Shown: one piece after another, positions 8,340-17,491 of the stretch
Position numbering within the stretch: position 1 is the stretch's first letter
How the letters are laid out: the number at the start of each line of letters is the position of its first letter
Assembly: GCF_004000985.1 (NCBI RefSeq)
Contig: NZ_BIMH01000022.1
Span: 1 to 64,000, forward strand
Origin: Paenibacillus validus NBRC 15382
GTDB taxonomy: Bacteria; Bacillota; Bacilli; Paenibacillales; NBRC-103111
DNA length: 64,000 nucleotides
Direction of reading: 5' to 3'
Translations under genes and position numbers: made by a program
Notes under the pieces: model-generated
The model's input: the letters and a program-made list of their open reading frames with translations, nothing else
Database searches by the model: none
Told to the model about the DNA's origin: nothing

Positions 8340-9078
8340 GGCTGCATTTATCAATGAAATCGTCAAGCTGTTGAAAAAGAAAAAAATGATAGCGGCCGCC
8401 ATTTTGTCCATTCTTGCCGTTGTGATTGGACAAATTGCCGTAACGGCGATTAAGCATGGCCTTGGATTAAGAGTTGTAGGCAGCAACGAATTTCCTTTAG
8501 TGGTTCTATCGATGTTTACTTACACGATCCTGCCTCTATTTGCAACCTTTGTAGCCATCGATATGTTTAACGGCGAATTTTCGTCAAATACAATGAAAAT
8601 AACGCTCACAAGGCCTGTTTCCAGATTCGGCGTATTTAGCGCGAAGGTTTTGAATTTAGCCTTGTTCATTATTGCAAACCTGCTGTTTGTCATGATTCTT
8701 TCTTTACTGGCCGGGCTCATATTTAATCCTTCGTCCGCCAGCCTGATCGGTATCGTAAGGGTCGTTTTGTCATATGCCGCAACGTTTTTTCCTGTTTTTG
8801 TGTTTGCCCTTCTCGTTGTATTGCTATCCAATATACTTCGGGGAGGACTGGCGGTTTTTTTTCTCTCGATTATTGTTTTTATCGGGTTTAACTTTTTAGG
8901 CATCGTTTTTTCCAATTATTCGAGTTTTTTTATCACATCCATGTTTGACTGGTACACGCTCTGGATTTCGGAAACGGTCAATGGTTTTAAAATTTTCCGC
9001 CAGATCTTAATCATGTCGGGCTGTGGTATAATGTTATTTACAGCGGGTTATTATTTGTTTGACCGCAAGGATATATAG
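8326..9078 (+). CDS. ABC-2 type permease
   Basis: The 250-residue membrane protein has about six hydrophobic segments (for example around residues 21-40, 52-75, 100-125, 140-165, 170-195 and 225-245). The NGEFSSNTMKITLTRPVSR region after the second segment is typical of ABC-2 permeases related to bacitracin/lantibiotic export (ABC2_membrane_4 style). The ATG at 8326 follows GTGAGGTGG and gives a start with no extra N-terminal tail. Partner of the overlapping ATPase gene. Substrate unknown; the adjacent two-component system suggests stress or peptide-antibiotic sensing. Confidence 0.88.
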   Translation: MAGFKAAFINEIVKLLKKKKMIAAAILSILAVVIGQIAVTAIKHGLGLRVVGSNEFPLVVLSMFTYTILPLFATFVAIDMFNGEFSSNTMKITLTRPVSRFGVFSAKVLNLALFIIANLLFVMILSLLAGLIFNPSSASLIGIVRVVLSYAATFFPVFVFALLVVLLSNILRGGLAVFFLSIIVFIGFNFLGIVFSNYSSFFITSMFDWYTLWISETVNGFKIFRQILIMSGCGIMLFTAGYYLFDRKDI

Positions 9079-9091
9079 AAAGGTAATTCCA

Positions 9092-10525
9092 ATGCAATTA
9101 ACCAAACGCTTTTTTACGATGAATGCGCTCGCCGTGCTGGTTTCCATTGCATTAACCGTTTTGGCTGTCATTATATTTGTTGCCGCTTATACGAAAGTGG
9201 TTGGCCCGGAAGCGGATATCAACGATTTGAAAAGGATCTTTGAAGTCAGGTCGGGGATCGGTGAGATCAAGAGGGCAGCGCAGACACTCGAGTTCGAACA
9301 GCTGCTTGATAAACCCTATCAGCAGGAGCTGTCCGATCGGGTTAAGGCTTTGGGGGCTAATGCCGTTATTTTGAAAAACAGAGAAGTATTATATTCCACA
9401 AAAAAGTTTAATGAAATCGATATTGAAAAAAGCTTGATGCTATCCGACAATGCGCCTAATCTTGATACTTTAGAGCTGGATGGCAGAACCTTTATGTTTG
9501 CCAGAGCGGACTATAGCCTTCATTCGGGAGATGAGGGCGTTTTGCTGCTGCTTGCGCCGATCAAGCTGAAAACGGGCTTTTACCTGTTTCTTGGCATTTT
9601 TACGGTCTGCTTTTTTATCCTTTCTTTTTTGATCATGAACTTTTGGGTTTCCTACCGGTTCTCCCGCGGCATCATTACACCTATTTCCAGGCTGAGGGAT
9701 GCCGCTGTTAAAATTAGTGAAGGCGATTTAAGCTGCGGGATTGCGGAGGAAGGCGAAGGAGAGGTCAGGGAACTGTGCAGGACGCTGGAGTTCATGAGGA
9801 TTAAGCTGAAGGAGTCTATTTATCTGCAGCAGAAATACGATGAAAACAGAAAGTTTCTGGTATCCAGCATCTCTCACGACTTAAAGACCCCTGTTACTTC
9901 CATTAAAGGATATATCGAAGGCATTATCGACGGGGTAGCCAAAACACCGGAAAAAATGGAGGAATACCTGGAAACGGCACGATCAAAGGCGATTCTGGTG
10001 AACGCCATGATTGATGATCTTCTGTTGTACTCCAAGCTGGATTTGAACCAAATCCCTTATCATTTTGAGAAAACGAATCTGGAGCCATACTTCGAGGATT
10101 GCGTTTCTGACCATCGCTATGAATATGAAAAGGCGAATATAAAACTGGCGCTTATCAGTGAATTGAAGGAGACCGTCTATGTCTTAATCGATAGAGAAAG
10201 GTTAAAACGGGTCATTCAAAACATTCTTGACAACGCCAAGAAGTACATGGAAAAGGCTGACGGACAGGTTCATATTATATTAAGGGAAACACGGACATCC
10301 GCTATAATAGAAATCAGGGACAATGGAAAAGGAATACCCGAGAACGACCTTCCCCATATTTTTGAGAGATTTTATCGTGCGGATCCGTCAAGAAAGAGTG
10401 CGGACGGCAGCGGCCTTGGGCTGGCTATTGCTCAACAAATTGTGGAAGGTCACGAAGGAAAAATTTGGGTCAGAAGCTCAGTAGGGGAAGGAACCCGCAT
10501 GATGATATCTCTGAAAAAGTTTTAG
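9092..10525 (+). CDS. Sensor histidine kinase (HAMP, HisKA, HATPase)
   Basis: The 477-residue kinase has two membrane segments (about residues 12-36 and 170-193) flanking an extracytoplasmic sensor of about 135 residues. A HAMP linker, the H-box SSISHDLKTPVTS, the N-box NILDNAKKYM and the G-boxes DNGKGI and GLGLAIA follow. The ATG at 9092 was chosen because AAAGG lies upstream. The gene starts 13 bases after the permease and pairs with the response regulator that follows. The ABC-HK-RR order suggests the pair regulates this exporter. Confidence 0.93.
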   Translation: MQLTKRFFTMNALAVLVSIALTVLAVIIFVAAYTKVVGPEADINDLKRIFEVRSGIGEIKRAAQTLEFEQLLDKPYQQELSDRVKALGANAVILKNREVLYSTKKFNEIDIEKSLMLSDNAPNLDTLELDGRTFMFARADYSLHSGDEGVLLLLAPIKLKTGFYLFLGIFTVCFFILSFLIMNFWVSYRFSRGIITPISRLRDAAVKISEGDLSCGIAEEGEGEVRELCRTLEFMRIKLKESIYLQQKYDENRKFLVSSISHDLKTPVTSIKGYIEGIIDGVAKTPEKMEEYLETARSKAILVNAMIDDLLLYSKLDLNQIPYHFEKTNLEPYFEDCVSDHRYEYEKANIKLALISELKETVYVLIDRERLKRVIQNILDNAKKYMEKADGQVHIILRETRTSAIIEIRDNGKGIPENDLPHIFERFYRADPSRKSADGSGLGLAIAQQIVEGHEGKIWVRSSVGEGTRMMISLKKF

Positions 10526-10542
10526 CATTTTTGGAGGTTAGG

Positions 10543-11238
10543 ATGAAAAGGATACTGATTATTGAGGACGATCAAAGTATAGCAAATCTGCAAAAGGATT
10601 ATCTTGAGCTGAGCGGCTTTTCAGTTAAGATCGTGAATAGCGGAACGGACGGTTTGAAAGTCCTTGAGGAGGAAGCGTTTGACCTTATTATTCTGGACAT
10701 TATGCTGCCGGGGATGGACGGATTTGAGGTTTTGAAAACGATCCGCGAGAAGGAGGACATTCCCGTGCTTCTTGTATCGGCCAGGGCGGAGGAAATTTAT
10801 AAAATTAACGGTTTCGGTCTCGGCGCGGATGACTATATTACAAAGCCTTTCAGCTCCGGTGAACTGGTGGCTCGGGTTAACGCTCATCTGAACAAGTTTG
10901 AGCGGATGAAAGAACGGTTTGGTAAGGTTGATGAGGTCAGCAAGATCCAGGTCAGGGGACTAGAGGTCCAAAAAGATTCCAGAAGGGTTTTTGTGAACGG
11001 GAAAGAGGTAACGATGGCTCATAAGGAATTTGACCTGCTTCTGTTTCTCTTGCAAAATGCCAATCGGGTATTCGGCAAGGAAGAGCTTTTCGAACGGATT
11101 TGGGGGATGGATGCGCTTGGTGATGCGTCTACGGTTACGGTACACATCGCCCGGATCAGGGAGAAAATCGAGGAGAACCCGTCCAAGCCTCAATATATAG
11201 GTACGGTCTGGGGATCCGGGTACAGGTTTATGGTTTGA
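10543..11238 (+). CDS. OmpR-family response regulator
   Basis: The 231-residue protein has a receiver domain with the acidic pair EDD (residues 8-10), the phospho-acceptor Asp in IILDIMLPG, the Ser/Thr position in LLVSAR and Lys in ITKPF. A winged-helix Trans_reg_C domain follows (about residues 130-228, with TVTVHIARIREKI and GSGYRF at the end). The ATG at 10543 lies just behind TTGGAGGT. Cognate partner of the kinase immediately upstream. Confidence 0.95.
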   Translation: MKRILIIEDDQSIANLQKDYLELSGFSVKIVNSGTDGLKVLEEEAFDLIILDIMLPGMDGFEVLKTIREKEDIPVLLVSARAEEIYKINGFGLGADDYITKPFSSGELVARVNAHLNKFERMKERFGKVDEVSKIQVRGLEVQKDSRRVFVNGKEVTMAHKEFDLLLFLLQNANRVFGKEELFERIWGMDALGDASTVTVHIARIREKIEENPSKPQYIGTVWGSGYRFMV

Positions 11239-11255
11239 CAACGAATCTAAAGAGA

Positions 11256-11287
11256 GCCTGTCAGGTACGGTTTTCGCCTTGACAGGC
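11256..11287 (+). terminator. Stem-loop after the response regulator
   Basis: GCCTGTCA (11256-11263) pairs with TGACAGGC (11280-11287), followed by a GC-poor stretch but no T-run. Likely a weak terminator. The rest of 11239-11535 shows no supported gene. Confidence 0.45.
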
Positions 11288-11535
11288 GGCAGTGATTCTG
11301 AAATGTGAATGAATAATAATGAATAGCTGAATAATGAGATGCATTTGAAGAATCGTAAACGCTTTGCAAGGAATCTCTTGCAAAGTTTTTTTTATTGTGG
11401 CTGCATTTCGAAAAAGCTCATCTCAGCGACCTATCCTTTTTTGATAACGGGTATTTTATGTTTGCTCTACGAAAGTTGCTATTATTTATATATAATCTAT
11501 TTAAGGATAAGAGCGGCAAAAAGGGGTATCGGGCG

Positions 11536-12590
11536 ATGATTTTATCGACAAAGCTACACATTCCGTATTCACGACGTCATGTGCTTATGGAACGCCTACC
11601 GATCATGGAGATGCTGAATGAGGGATTGCATACGAAACTGACTTTCGTGACGGCCCCTGGGGGGTACGGAAAGACAACAGCTTTGAGTCAGTGGGTACAG
11701 TAAAGCGAGATACCCGCCGCATGGGTTTCCCTGGATTCGCAAGATAATGATCTGTATCAGTTTTGGAGCTATATCATCGCGGCTTTTGACAGCAAGACTC
11801 CTTCTTTTGCCACGGCTATGGATCCGTATTTGTCTGCGCTGAAAACCGGAGCTGTTGAGCCTTTACTTGCAGCGATGATTCATGAGTTTAGCATCCGCGG
11901 CGAGGAATTGGCGATCATTTTAGACGATTATCACACGATTCATCTTTCTTCCATTCACGCATCGGTGGTGCGATTGCTTGAGAATGTGCCGGAGAATATC
12001 CATTTATATATAGCGAGTCGCATTCAATTGCCCTTCCCTGCGGCAGGTGGATCAGCGGTTTGCATCTTGCTGCGATATCGCTGCAAGGCAGTGACGATGT
12101 TCACGGATTTATTCATGCTTTCAATGGTGAGCATCGCATTATATCCGATTATCTTTTTCAGGAAGTGCTTCGCCATCAGTCTCAAGAGATTCAGTCTTTT
12201 CTCTTGGAAAGTATCCCGAACGTTTCAAACGATTGAATTTGCATGCGGCTAATTGGTTGGAGAAGCAAGGCTTTTTTGAAGAGGTCGTGGAGCACTTTCT
12301 TATGGGGCAGCACTACGCCGAAACTTGAACAGATAAAGCCGAAGATCGATTCGCCGGATAAGCATCTCTTTTTGAAAAAGTTGGAGAGGGAGAAAGCTTT
12401 TTTGTCACTCAATAAAGGTTCCCTGGAAGACGTGGACGCTTGGCTGCAAACTTGCGGCTACAAACACACGGATACAGTTTCACTGCATCATGTCATAGAA
12501 TATCTTCAGCTAGCCAAGGTGCTTACGGAATATGGGGCATATCCGGAAGCTTTGCAACAGCAGGCTGCAAGCCCTGCAGCGGGGGAAGGA
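11536..12590 (+). pseudogene. Decayed MalT-type LuxR-family ATP-dependent regulator
   Basis: The ATG at 11536 starts a MalT/LAL-type regulator: STKLHIPYSRRHVL, then Walker A TAPGGYGKTT. An in-frame TAA at 11701 interrupts it; the same frame resumes with EIPAAWVSLD and the IILDDYHTIH Walker B region. Near 12045 the frame changes and a large piece is missing. Further family-like segments follow in shifting frames (SGLHLAAISLQG, HAANWLEKQGFFEEVVEHF, KAFLSLNKGS). The C-terminal LuxR helix-turn-helix is absent. At least one nonsense codon and several deletions make function very unlikely. Confidence 0.8.
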
Positions 12591-12653
12591 ACTGAACTTG
12601 CTATAGAAGCATGTATTCATCTCCCTCGGAGCACGGAAATTCCCCCCTCCTTC

Positions 12654-12677
12654 TCCCCCGCTTTGGGGATTTTTTTA
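12654..12677 (+). terminator. Rho-independent terminator
   Basis: TCCCC (12654-12658) pairs with GGGGA (12665-12669) and is followed by eight T residues. It closes the decayed regulator region. Confidence 0.6.
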
Positions 12678-12698
12678 TGGGTAGAATAAGTCTATAGT

Positions 12699-12896
12699 AT
12701 GAGTATGATAACCTGGTGTTCGGTCACTGGTGAAGATGAACAAAAGCGACCAGAGTGCGGATTCTTCAGAAAGACCATGATGACCGCGGAGGAATGGGAG
12801 GCCAACGGGGATCTGCGGAGTCCTTCCATAAAGGCAGTACGTAACAAGCTCGCTGAGCTGGTTACAACACCTCAAAAAATACTGAATAGGGGATAA
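12699..12896 (+). CDS. Small ORF of unknown function (65 aa)
   Basis: The 65-residue ORF has no recognisable domain. The second half (MTAEEWEANG onward) is hydrophilic and helical in character and could start at an internal ATG near 12777. It is followed four bases later by another small ORF with a fair ribosome site. The pair resembles small genes at the edge of phage or phage-like modules, but I cannot assign it. It may be a remnant in a decayed region. Confidence 0.35.
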   Translation: MSMITWCSVTGEDEQKRPECGFFRKTMMTAEEWEANGDLRSPSIKAVRNKLAELVTTPQKILNRG

Positions 12897-12899
12897 ATC

Positions 12900-13037
12900 A
12901 TGAAGACATCTATCGATGTAACGAAAATTCTCTCTCAGCTGATAACGAACAGCAGCATGAAACAAGAAGCAGTCGATCAAATTGTGGATCGATTGAACCT
13001 TGGAAAAAAGCCCATGACAGCAAAGGATGGGGAGTGA
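12900..13037 (+). CDS. Small ORF of unknown function (45 aa)
   Basis: The ATG at 12900 follows AGGGGAT and encodes 45 residues beginning MKTSIDVTKILSQL, largely amphipathic helix with a polar tail. No family recognised. It lies directly behind the 65-residue ORF and in front of a convergent small membrane-protein gene. Confidence 0.4.
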   Translation: MKTSIDVTKILSQLITNSSMKQEAVDQIVDRLNLGKKPMTAKDGE

Positions 13038-13053
13038 ACCCCCTGAAGGTGAA

Positions 13054-13248
13054 TCATCGTATCTCACCGCTTGTTTTACTACATAGTAATTGGCGGCAGA
13101 TCGTGTTGACGATCTGTTCTTTGTGGTTCAGCTGCTCCACTTGGTGCTCCCCGTGGGTGATGAAGAGGAAATCGCCGATTACGAAACTCACCGGGCCGAA
13201 TATGGTAGTTACCCAGTATGCGATCATCTTCTTTGTTTCGTTTTTCAT
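13054..13248 (-). CDS. Small membrane protein, holin-like (64 aa)
   Basis: On the minus strand the ATG at 13248 follows GGAGA with an 8-base spacer, a good ribosome site. The protein has one hydrophobic segment (about residues 9-31) with a charged start (KNETKK) and a polar tail rich in H, E, Q and N. This layout is seen in small phage holins and BhlA-like proteins, but similarity is general and the call tentative. The plus-strand ORF over the same DNA has no comparable support. Confidence 0.4.
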   Translation of the reverse strand: MKNETKKMIAYWVTTIFGPVSFVIGDFLFITHGEHQVEQLNHKEQIVNTICRQLLCSKTSGEIR

Positions 13249-13314
13249 TGTCTAATCTCCTATGGAAAAATGGCTTTGGGTTTACTGGAAGTTAAAATCA
13301 TACAAATAATTGAT

Positions 13315-13337
13315 GCTGCCGACTGGCAGCTTTTTTT
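13315..13337 (+). terminator. Rho-independent terminator without an obvious upstream gene
   Basis: GCTGCC (13315-13320) and GGCAGC (13325-13330) form a 6-bp stem with loop GACT, followed by seven Ts. No plus-strand gene leads into it, so it is probably left from a lost gene. The remainder of 13249-13584 holds only this and the cre-like site below. Confidence 0.6.
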
Positions 13338-13508
13338 GTTCAGCTGCAAAGGGCCTGCTACGAGAGCTTAAGGAAATCAAGTATTGGATGCACCCCTGTT
13401 TTGGGGGAGGGCTATGCCCAATATCAGGAAAACATGTAGATTTTAAGGTGTGAAAATTAAAGAATTTTGGGAATTTTCCTATCGGGAGCTAAGCTCTAAA
13501 ATGAAACA

Positions 13509-13522
13509 TGTAAGCGCTTAAC
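13509..13522 (+). promoter_or_regulatory. cre-like site upstream of the monooxygenase operon
   Basis: TGTAAGCGCTTAAC matches 12 of 14 positions of TGWAARCGYTWNCW and contains the palindrome TAAGCGCTTA (13511-13520). It lies about 63 bases before the monooxygenase start, suggesting CcpA-mediated catabolite repression. Confidence 0.5.
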
Positions 13523-13584
13523 TTCAAGGTAAGACAACTGCCTCGGCGAACATAGGAGTCTACTTAGGTAAGGGAGGAACAAGA

Positions 13585-15237
13585 ATGAACGCTGCTCAAC
13601 AGAAACACCAGAAAACAGAAACGAAGGAGGTTGCCAACTTCGACGCGGTCGTTGTCGGGGCAGGATTTTCGGGCTTGTATATGGTTTATCGCCTACGTGA
13701 GGCAGGTTTCTCCACCCGTGCTTACGAGGCAGGCGATGGGGTTGGAGGTGTTTGGTATTGGAATCGTTATCCCGGAGCGCGCTGCGACATTGAAAGCATC
13801 TATTATAACTACACTTTCTCTGATGAGCTTCTTCAGGAATGGACATGGTCTTCCAGATACGCCGAACAGCCTGAAATCCTAAGCTATCTCAACTACGTGG
13901 CAGACAAGTTCGACCTGCGTCGGGACATCCAATTCAAGACGCGCATCACTGCTGCTCATTACAACGAGACGACGAATAGATGGCAAATCAACATGGACGA
14001 TGGCACTAGCGTATCGGCTAAGTACTTCATCACGGGAGTAGGTTGTCTTTCTGCCGGCAGTATTCCTACATTTAAGGGCTTAGATAGCTTCGAGGGTGAC
14101 TGGTACCACGCCGGACATTGGCCGCACGACAAGGTGGATTTCCAGGGTAAACGGGTCGGTGTCATCGGTACCGGCTGTACGGGCGTTCAGGTCATACCGG
14201 CCATTGCACAAGAGGCAGACCGCCTAATGGTCTTTCAGCGGACCCCACAGTATAGCACGCCAGCGCAAAACCATCCGTTGGACCCGGAATTCATACGTCA
14301 AACGAAAGACAACTACAGTACGATTAAACGACAAATACGCGAATCGTTCATGGGCACTCCGTATATGCCCCGTGATCGGTCGGTGCTCGATGATACACCG
14401 GAAGAACGCCAGCGGGTATTCGAGGAGGCCTGGGAGCAAGGCGGGCAAGCACTTCCGTTTACCTATAAGGACTTGGTCTTTGACGAAGCAGCCAACGAGA
14501 CTATCGCCGATTTCGTCCGCTCCAAGATACGGGAGATCGTAGTTGACCCCGCGGTGGCCGAGAAGTTGATGCCAAAGTACTATTTCGCCACCAAACGTCC
14601 AGTGATAGACACCAATTATTTCGAGACCTATAACCGCGAGAACGTTACCTTAGTAGATGTAAGGCAAGCGGCTATTCAGGAGATCACGCCCAAGGGGCTG
14701 CGAACATCGGATATGGAGTATGAACTGGACATCCTCGTTTTTGCTACCGGCTACGACGCGATGACAGGACCGTTGTTCAAAATCGATATCCGTGGTAGAG
14801 ACGGGGCGGCGTTAAAGGAAAAATGGGCGGAGGGAGCGCAGACAAGGACGTACCTCGGAATAGCTACCGCTGGTTTCCCGAATTTTTTCATGATTACAGG
14901 TCCTGAGAGTCCTTCCGTCGTGACCAACATGCTTGTATCTATTGAGCAGCACGTGGAATGGATTGCGGATTGTATCCAATATATGCGCGAGCATGGTGTG
15001 GAGACGATTGAGGCCAAGGCGGAGGCAGAAGAGGGATGGAGCAAGCATTGCAGAGAGGTGGCCGACTCCACGCTCTATACCAAGACCGACTCCTGGTACA
15101 CGGGTGCGAATATCGCAGATAAGCCGCTTGGATTCCCGATTTATCTGGGGGGTGTTGGACCCTACCGCCAGATATGCAACGAAGTTGCGGATAAGGGTTA
15201 CGAGGGATTCTCTTTGATATCCTTTTCCATCCACTAA
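13585..15237 (+). CDS. Baeyer-Villiger-type flavin monooxygenase
   Basis: The 550-residue protein has two Rossmann motifs (VVGAGFSGLY near residue 22 for FAD and GVIGTGCTGVQ near 192 for NADPH). Between them is a perfect class B fingerprint, FEGDWYHAGHWP (FxGxxxHxxxWP, from residue 169). It also has the early GGVWYWNRYPGARCD segment typical of cyclohexanone-monooxygenase relatives. Such enzymes insert oxygen into ketones to give esters or lactones using NADPH and O2. An esterase and an alcohol dehydrogenase follow on the same strand, so an alcohol-to-ketone-to-ester-to-acid route is likely. AAGGGAGG precedes the ATG. The natural ketone cannot be read from sequence. Confidence 0.92.
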   Translation: MNAAQQKHQKTETKEVANFDAVVVGAGFSGLYMVYRLREAGFSTRAYEAGDGVGGVWYWNRYPGARCDIESIYYNYTFSDELLQEWTWSSRYAEQPEILSYLNYVADKFDLRRDIQFKTRITAAHYNETTNRWQINMDDGTSVSAKYFITGVGCLSAGSIPTFKGLDSFEGDWYHAGHWPHDKVDFQGKRVGVIGTGCTGVQVIPAIAQEADRLMVFQRTPQYSTPAQNHPLDPEFIRQTKDNYSTIKRQIRESFMGTPYMPRDRSVLDDTPEERQRVFEEAWEQGGQALPFTYKDLVFDEAANETIADFVRSKIREIVVDPAVAEKLMPKYYFATKRPVIDTNYFETYNRENVTLVDVRQAAIQEITPKGLRTSDMEYELDILVFATGYDAMTGPLFKIDIRGRDGAALKEKWAEGAQTRTYLGIATAGFPNFFMITGPESPSVVTNMLVSIEQHVEWIADCIQYMREHGVETIEAKAEAEEGWSKHCREVADSTLYTKTDSWYTGANIADKPLGFPIYLGGVGPYRQICNEVADKGYEGFSLISFSIH

Positions 15238-15275
15238 GCATATAATCAGAGATTGGCAAAGGAGGTTTTATTATC

Positions 15276-16208
15276 ATGACTTTGGATCCTCAAGCAGCGG
15301 CATTCTTGGATTTAATCAAATCGGGTGGCACACCGCCTTTGAAGATGATGACACCTGAAGAAAGTCGGGCCTTATTCGCCCAGATGCACGCTCTGGGTGG
15401 AGAAATTGAAGCGGTTGCCCAGGTGGAAGACCGCCATATTTCTGTTCCCGATGGTCAAATTAAAGTCCGAATTTATAGACCCGAGGGGGAAGGCCCCTTT
15501 CCCATTCTCGTCTTTTTTCACGGTGGAGGCTATGTGTTCGGTGATTTGGAAACCGTGGATAGACCGTGCCGAAATCTTACCAATGCTGCGCGTTCGGTTG
15601 TCGTTTCCGTAGATTACAGGCTCTCTCCCGAATATAAATTTCCGGTACCTGTTGAGGATGGATACGCTGCCCTTGAATGGGTAAGCAATCAGGCATCCAC
15701 CTTTCAAGGAGATGCTTCCCGAATAGCTGTCGGCGGAGACAGTGCGGGGGGAAACCTGGCAGCCGTTGTTGCAATCCTGGCACAGGAGCGGGGGGGACCT
15801 ACAATTGTTTCTCAAGTATTGCTCTATCCGGTGACTGACTTTTCCTGCAATAGCAACTCGTACAAAGAAAATGGCCAAGGATATAATCTAACCGAAGATG
15901 ACATGCTTTGGTTCCGGAAGCACTATCTGGGATCCGAAGATGACATTCAGAACGTATATGTTTCCCCGTTGCTCGCCAATAGTTTAAGCGGGCTGCCTCC
16001 CGCACTAATCCTTACAGCTCAATATGATCCGCTTCGCGATGAGGGAGCTCAATATGCAGCCCGTCTGAAAGATTCCGGGGTTTCCGTGGAATACGAGTGC
16101 TATGAAGGAATGATTCACGGATTCTTTTGGTTTGCAGGGATATTGGATCAAGGGAAGCATGCGATTGATCGGGTGGCTAATTATTTGAGAACGGTCTCTG
16201 GCAGATGA
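15276..16208 (+). CDS. Alpha/beta hydrolase, HSL-type esterase
   Basis: The 310-residue enzyme belongs to the hormone-sensitive-lipase (family IV) carboxylesterases. It has HGGG at about residues 82-85 (oxyanion hole) and a nucleophile Ser156 in GDSAGG. The C-terminal pattern has the acid in QYDPLRDEG and His in MIHGFF. It would hydrolyse the ester produced by the monooxygenase. AAAGGAGG lies upstream of the ATG. Gap to the monooxygenase is 38 bases, consistent with one operon. Confidence 0.92.
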   Translation: MTLDPQAAAFLDLIKSGGTPPLKMMTPEESRALFAQMHALGGEIEAVAQVEDRHISVPDGQIKVRIYRPEGEGPFPILVFFHGGGYVFGDLETVDRPCRNLTNAARSVVVSVDYRLSPEYKFPVPVEDGYAALEWVSNQASTFQGDASRIAVGGDSAGGNLAAVVAILAQERGGPTIVSQVLLYPVTDFSCNSNSYKENGQGYNLTEDDMLWFRKHYLGSEDDIQNVYVSPLLANSLSGLPPALILTAQYDPLRDEGAQYAARLKDSGVSVEYECYEGMIHGFFWFAGILDQGKHAIDRVANYLRTVSGR

Positions 16209-16289
16209 ATACCAGACAGGATTAGCAAATATATTTATGGAGATGGCGAAAGGATTGGCCCACTGGTCATCGAACCACAAATTTAATCC

Positions 16290-17402
16290 ATGGAAAAGGG
16301 AGGTCTTCCTCTGTTAATCAAAGCTGCCGTAACCCATCATAAGGGCTCGGCTTTTAAAATAGAAACGGTGATTCTGTCGGAACCCAAAGAGAATGAAGTC
16401 TTAATCAAAGTTGTGGCATCGGGTGTTTGCCACACGGATGCCATAGTCAGAGACCAAATCGCTCCTGTACCGTTGCCGGCTGTTCTAGGGCATGAGGGCT
16501 CCGGGATTGTAGAAAAAATTGGATTCAATGTAAGGACTGTGCGTCCAGGGGATCATGTTGTCCTATCTTTTTCTTCCTGCGGCCAATGCGAGGAATGTTT
16601 AACTGGGCATCCAACAACGTGCAACGAGTTAAACCCATTGAATTTTGGCGGAAGGATGAGCGATCACACCCACAGGATCTTCTATAAGGAGCAGGAAGTT
16701 TCCACTTTTTTCGGACAATCTTCATTTAGCACCTATGTCGTGGCCAACGAGAAAAACCTCGTAAAAGTAGACAAAGATGTAGATCTGGCTCTGCTTGGAC
16801 CACTAGGCTGCGGAATCCAAACCGGAAGCGGGACGGTATTGAATAAATTAAAGCCTGAATTCGGTTCTACGATTGCCATATATGGATGCGGCGCGGTTGG
16901 GCTTAGTGCAGTCATGGCTGCGAAAATTGCCGGATGTTCTAAAATTATAGCCATTGATGTACATGATCATCGTTTAGAGTTAGCCATGGAGCTGGGTGCC
17001 ACCCATGCATTAAATGGAAAAGAAGTGGTAGACGTGGTAGCACAAATCAAAGAGATGACGAATGGGGGGGCCCACTATGCCATCGAAACGACGGGAGTTC
17101 CTGTGGTCGTGCGCCAATCCGTACAAGCGTTAAAAAACAGAGGGACAGTCGCCATTGTCGGGGCAACGGGAGAAGTAACGTTCAATATCCACCAAGATCT
17201 GATGGCGGATGGAAAAACAATGGTTGGGGTGGTTGAAGGCGACGCTGTTCCGCAGGTATTTATTCCGAAGTTAATTGAGTATTACAAACGTGGTCAATTC
17301 CCGTTCAATAAACTGATTAAGTTTTACAATTTTGATGAGATCAATGAGGCTTTTGAGGATTCGCATACGGGGAAAACGGTTAAGCCGGTCTTGAAAATGT
17401 AG
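16290..17402 (+). CDS. Zinc-dependent alcohol dehydrogenase (aryl/benzyl-alcohol type)
   Basis: The protein is a medium-chain dehydrogenase: catalytic zinc ligands in SGVCHTDA and GHEG, structural zinc cysteines in SCGQCEECLTGHPTTC, and NAD-binding GCGAVGLSA, followed by an Asp (AIDVHD) that favours NAD+. The length and FGGRMSD-type insertion resemble aryl-alcohol dehydrogenases. The annotated ATG (16290) lacks a ribosome site. GGGAGG at 16298-16303 points to a CTG start at 16311, seven bases on, which gives the usual LLIKAAVTHHKG N-terminus. Likely converts the alcohol substrate to the ketone or aldehyde feeding the upstream enzymes, or oxidises the released alcohol. Confidence 0.9.
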   Translation: MEKGGLPLLIKAAVTHHKGSAFKIETVILSEPKENEVLIKVVASGVCHTDAIVRDQIAPVPLPAVLGHEGSGIVEKIGFNVRTVRPGDHVVLSFSSCGQCEECLTGHPTTCNELNPLNFGGRMSDHTHRIFYKEQEVSTFFGQSSFSTYVVANEKNLVKVDKDVDLALLGPLGCGIQTGSGTVLNKLKPEFGSTIAIYGCGAVGLSAVMAAKIAGCSKIIAIDVHDHRLELAMELGATHALNGKEVVDVVAQIKEMTNGGAHYAIETTGVPVVVRQSVQALKNRGTVAIVGATGEVTFNIHQDLMADGKTMVGVVEGDAVPQVFIPKLIEYYKRGQFPFNKLIKFYNFDEINEAFEDSHTGKTVKPVLKM

Positions 17403-17427
17403 GTATTCCGAAGTATTTCTTGCAGAG

Positions 17428-17462
17428 AATCAAGCTCCAGCGAAGTTGTCTGGAGCTTGATT
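17428..17462. terminator. Bidirectional terminator between convergent genes
   Basis: AATCAAGCTCCAG (17428-17440) and CTGGAGCTTGATT (17450-17462) form a perfect 13-bp stem with a 9-base loop and T/A tracts on both sides. It separates the dehydrogenase from the convergent LuxR-type gene. Confidence 0.85.
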
Positions 17463-17491
17463 TTCATTTAGATGGCCTCGCTTTTTACATG

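Noticed and set aside
13090-13371. 93-codon plus-strand frame
   Set aside because: It lies opposite the holin-like gene, which has the better ribosome site and a proper membrane segment.
16235-16318. Open frame just before the alcohol dehydrogenase (MEMAKGLAHWSSNHK and on)
   Set aside because: It looks protein-like but is only about 27 codons with no family match; too short to support as a gene.
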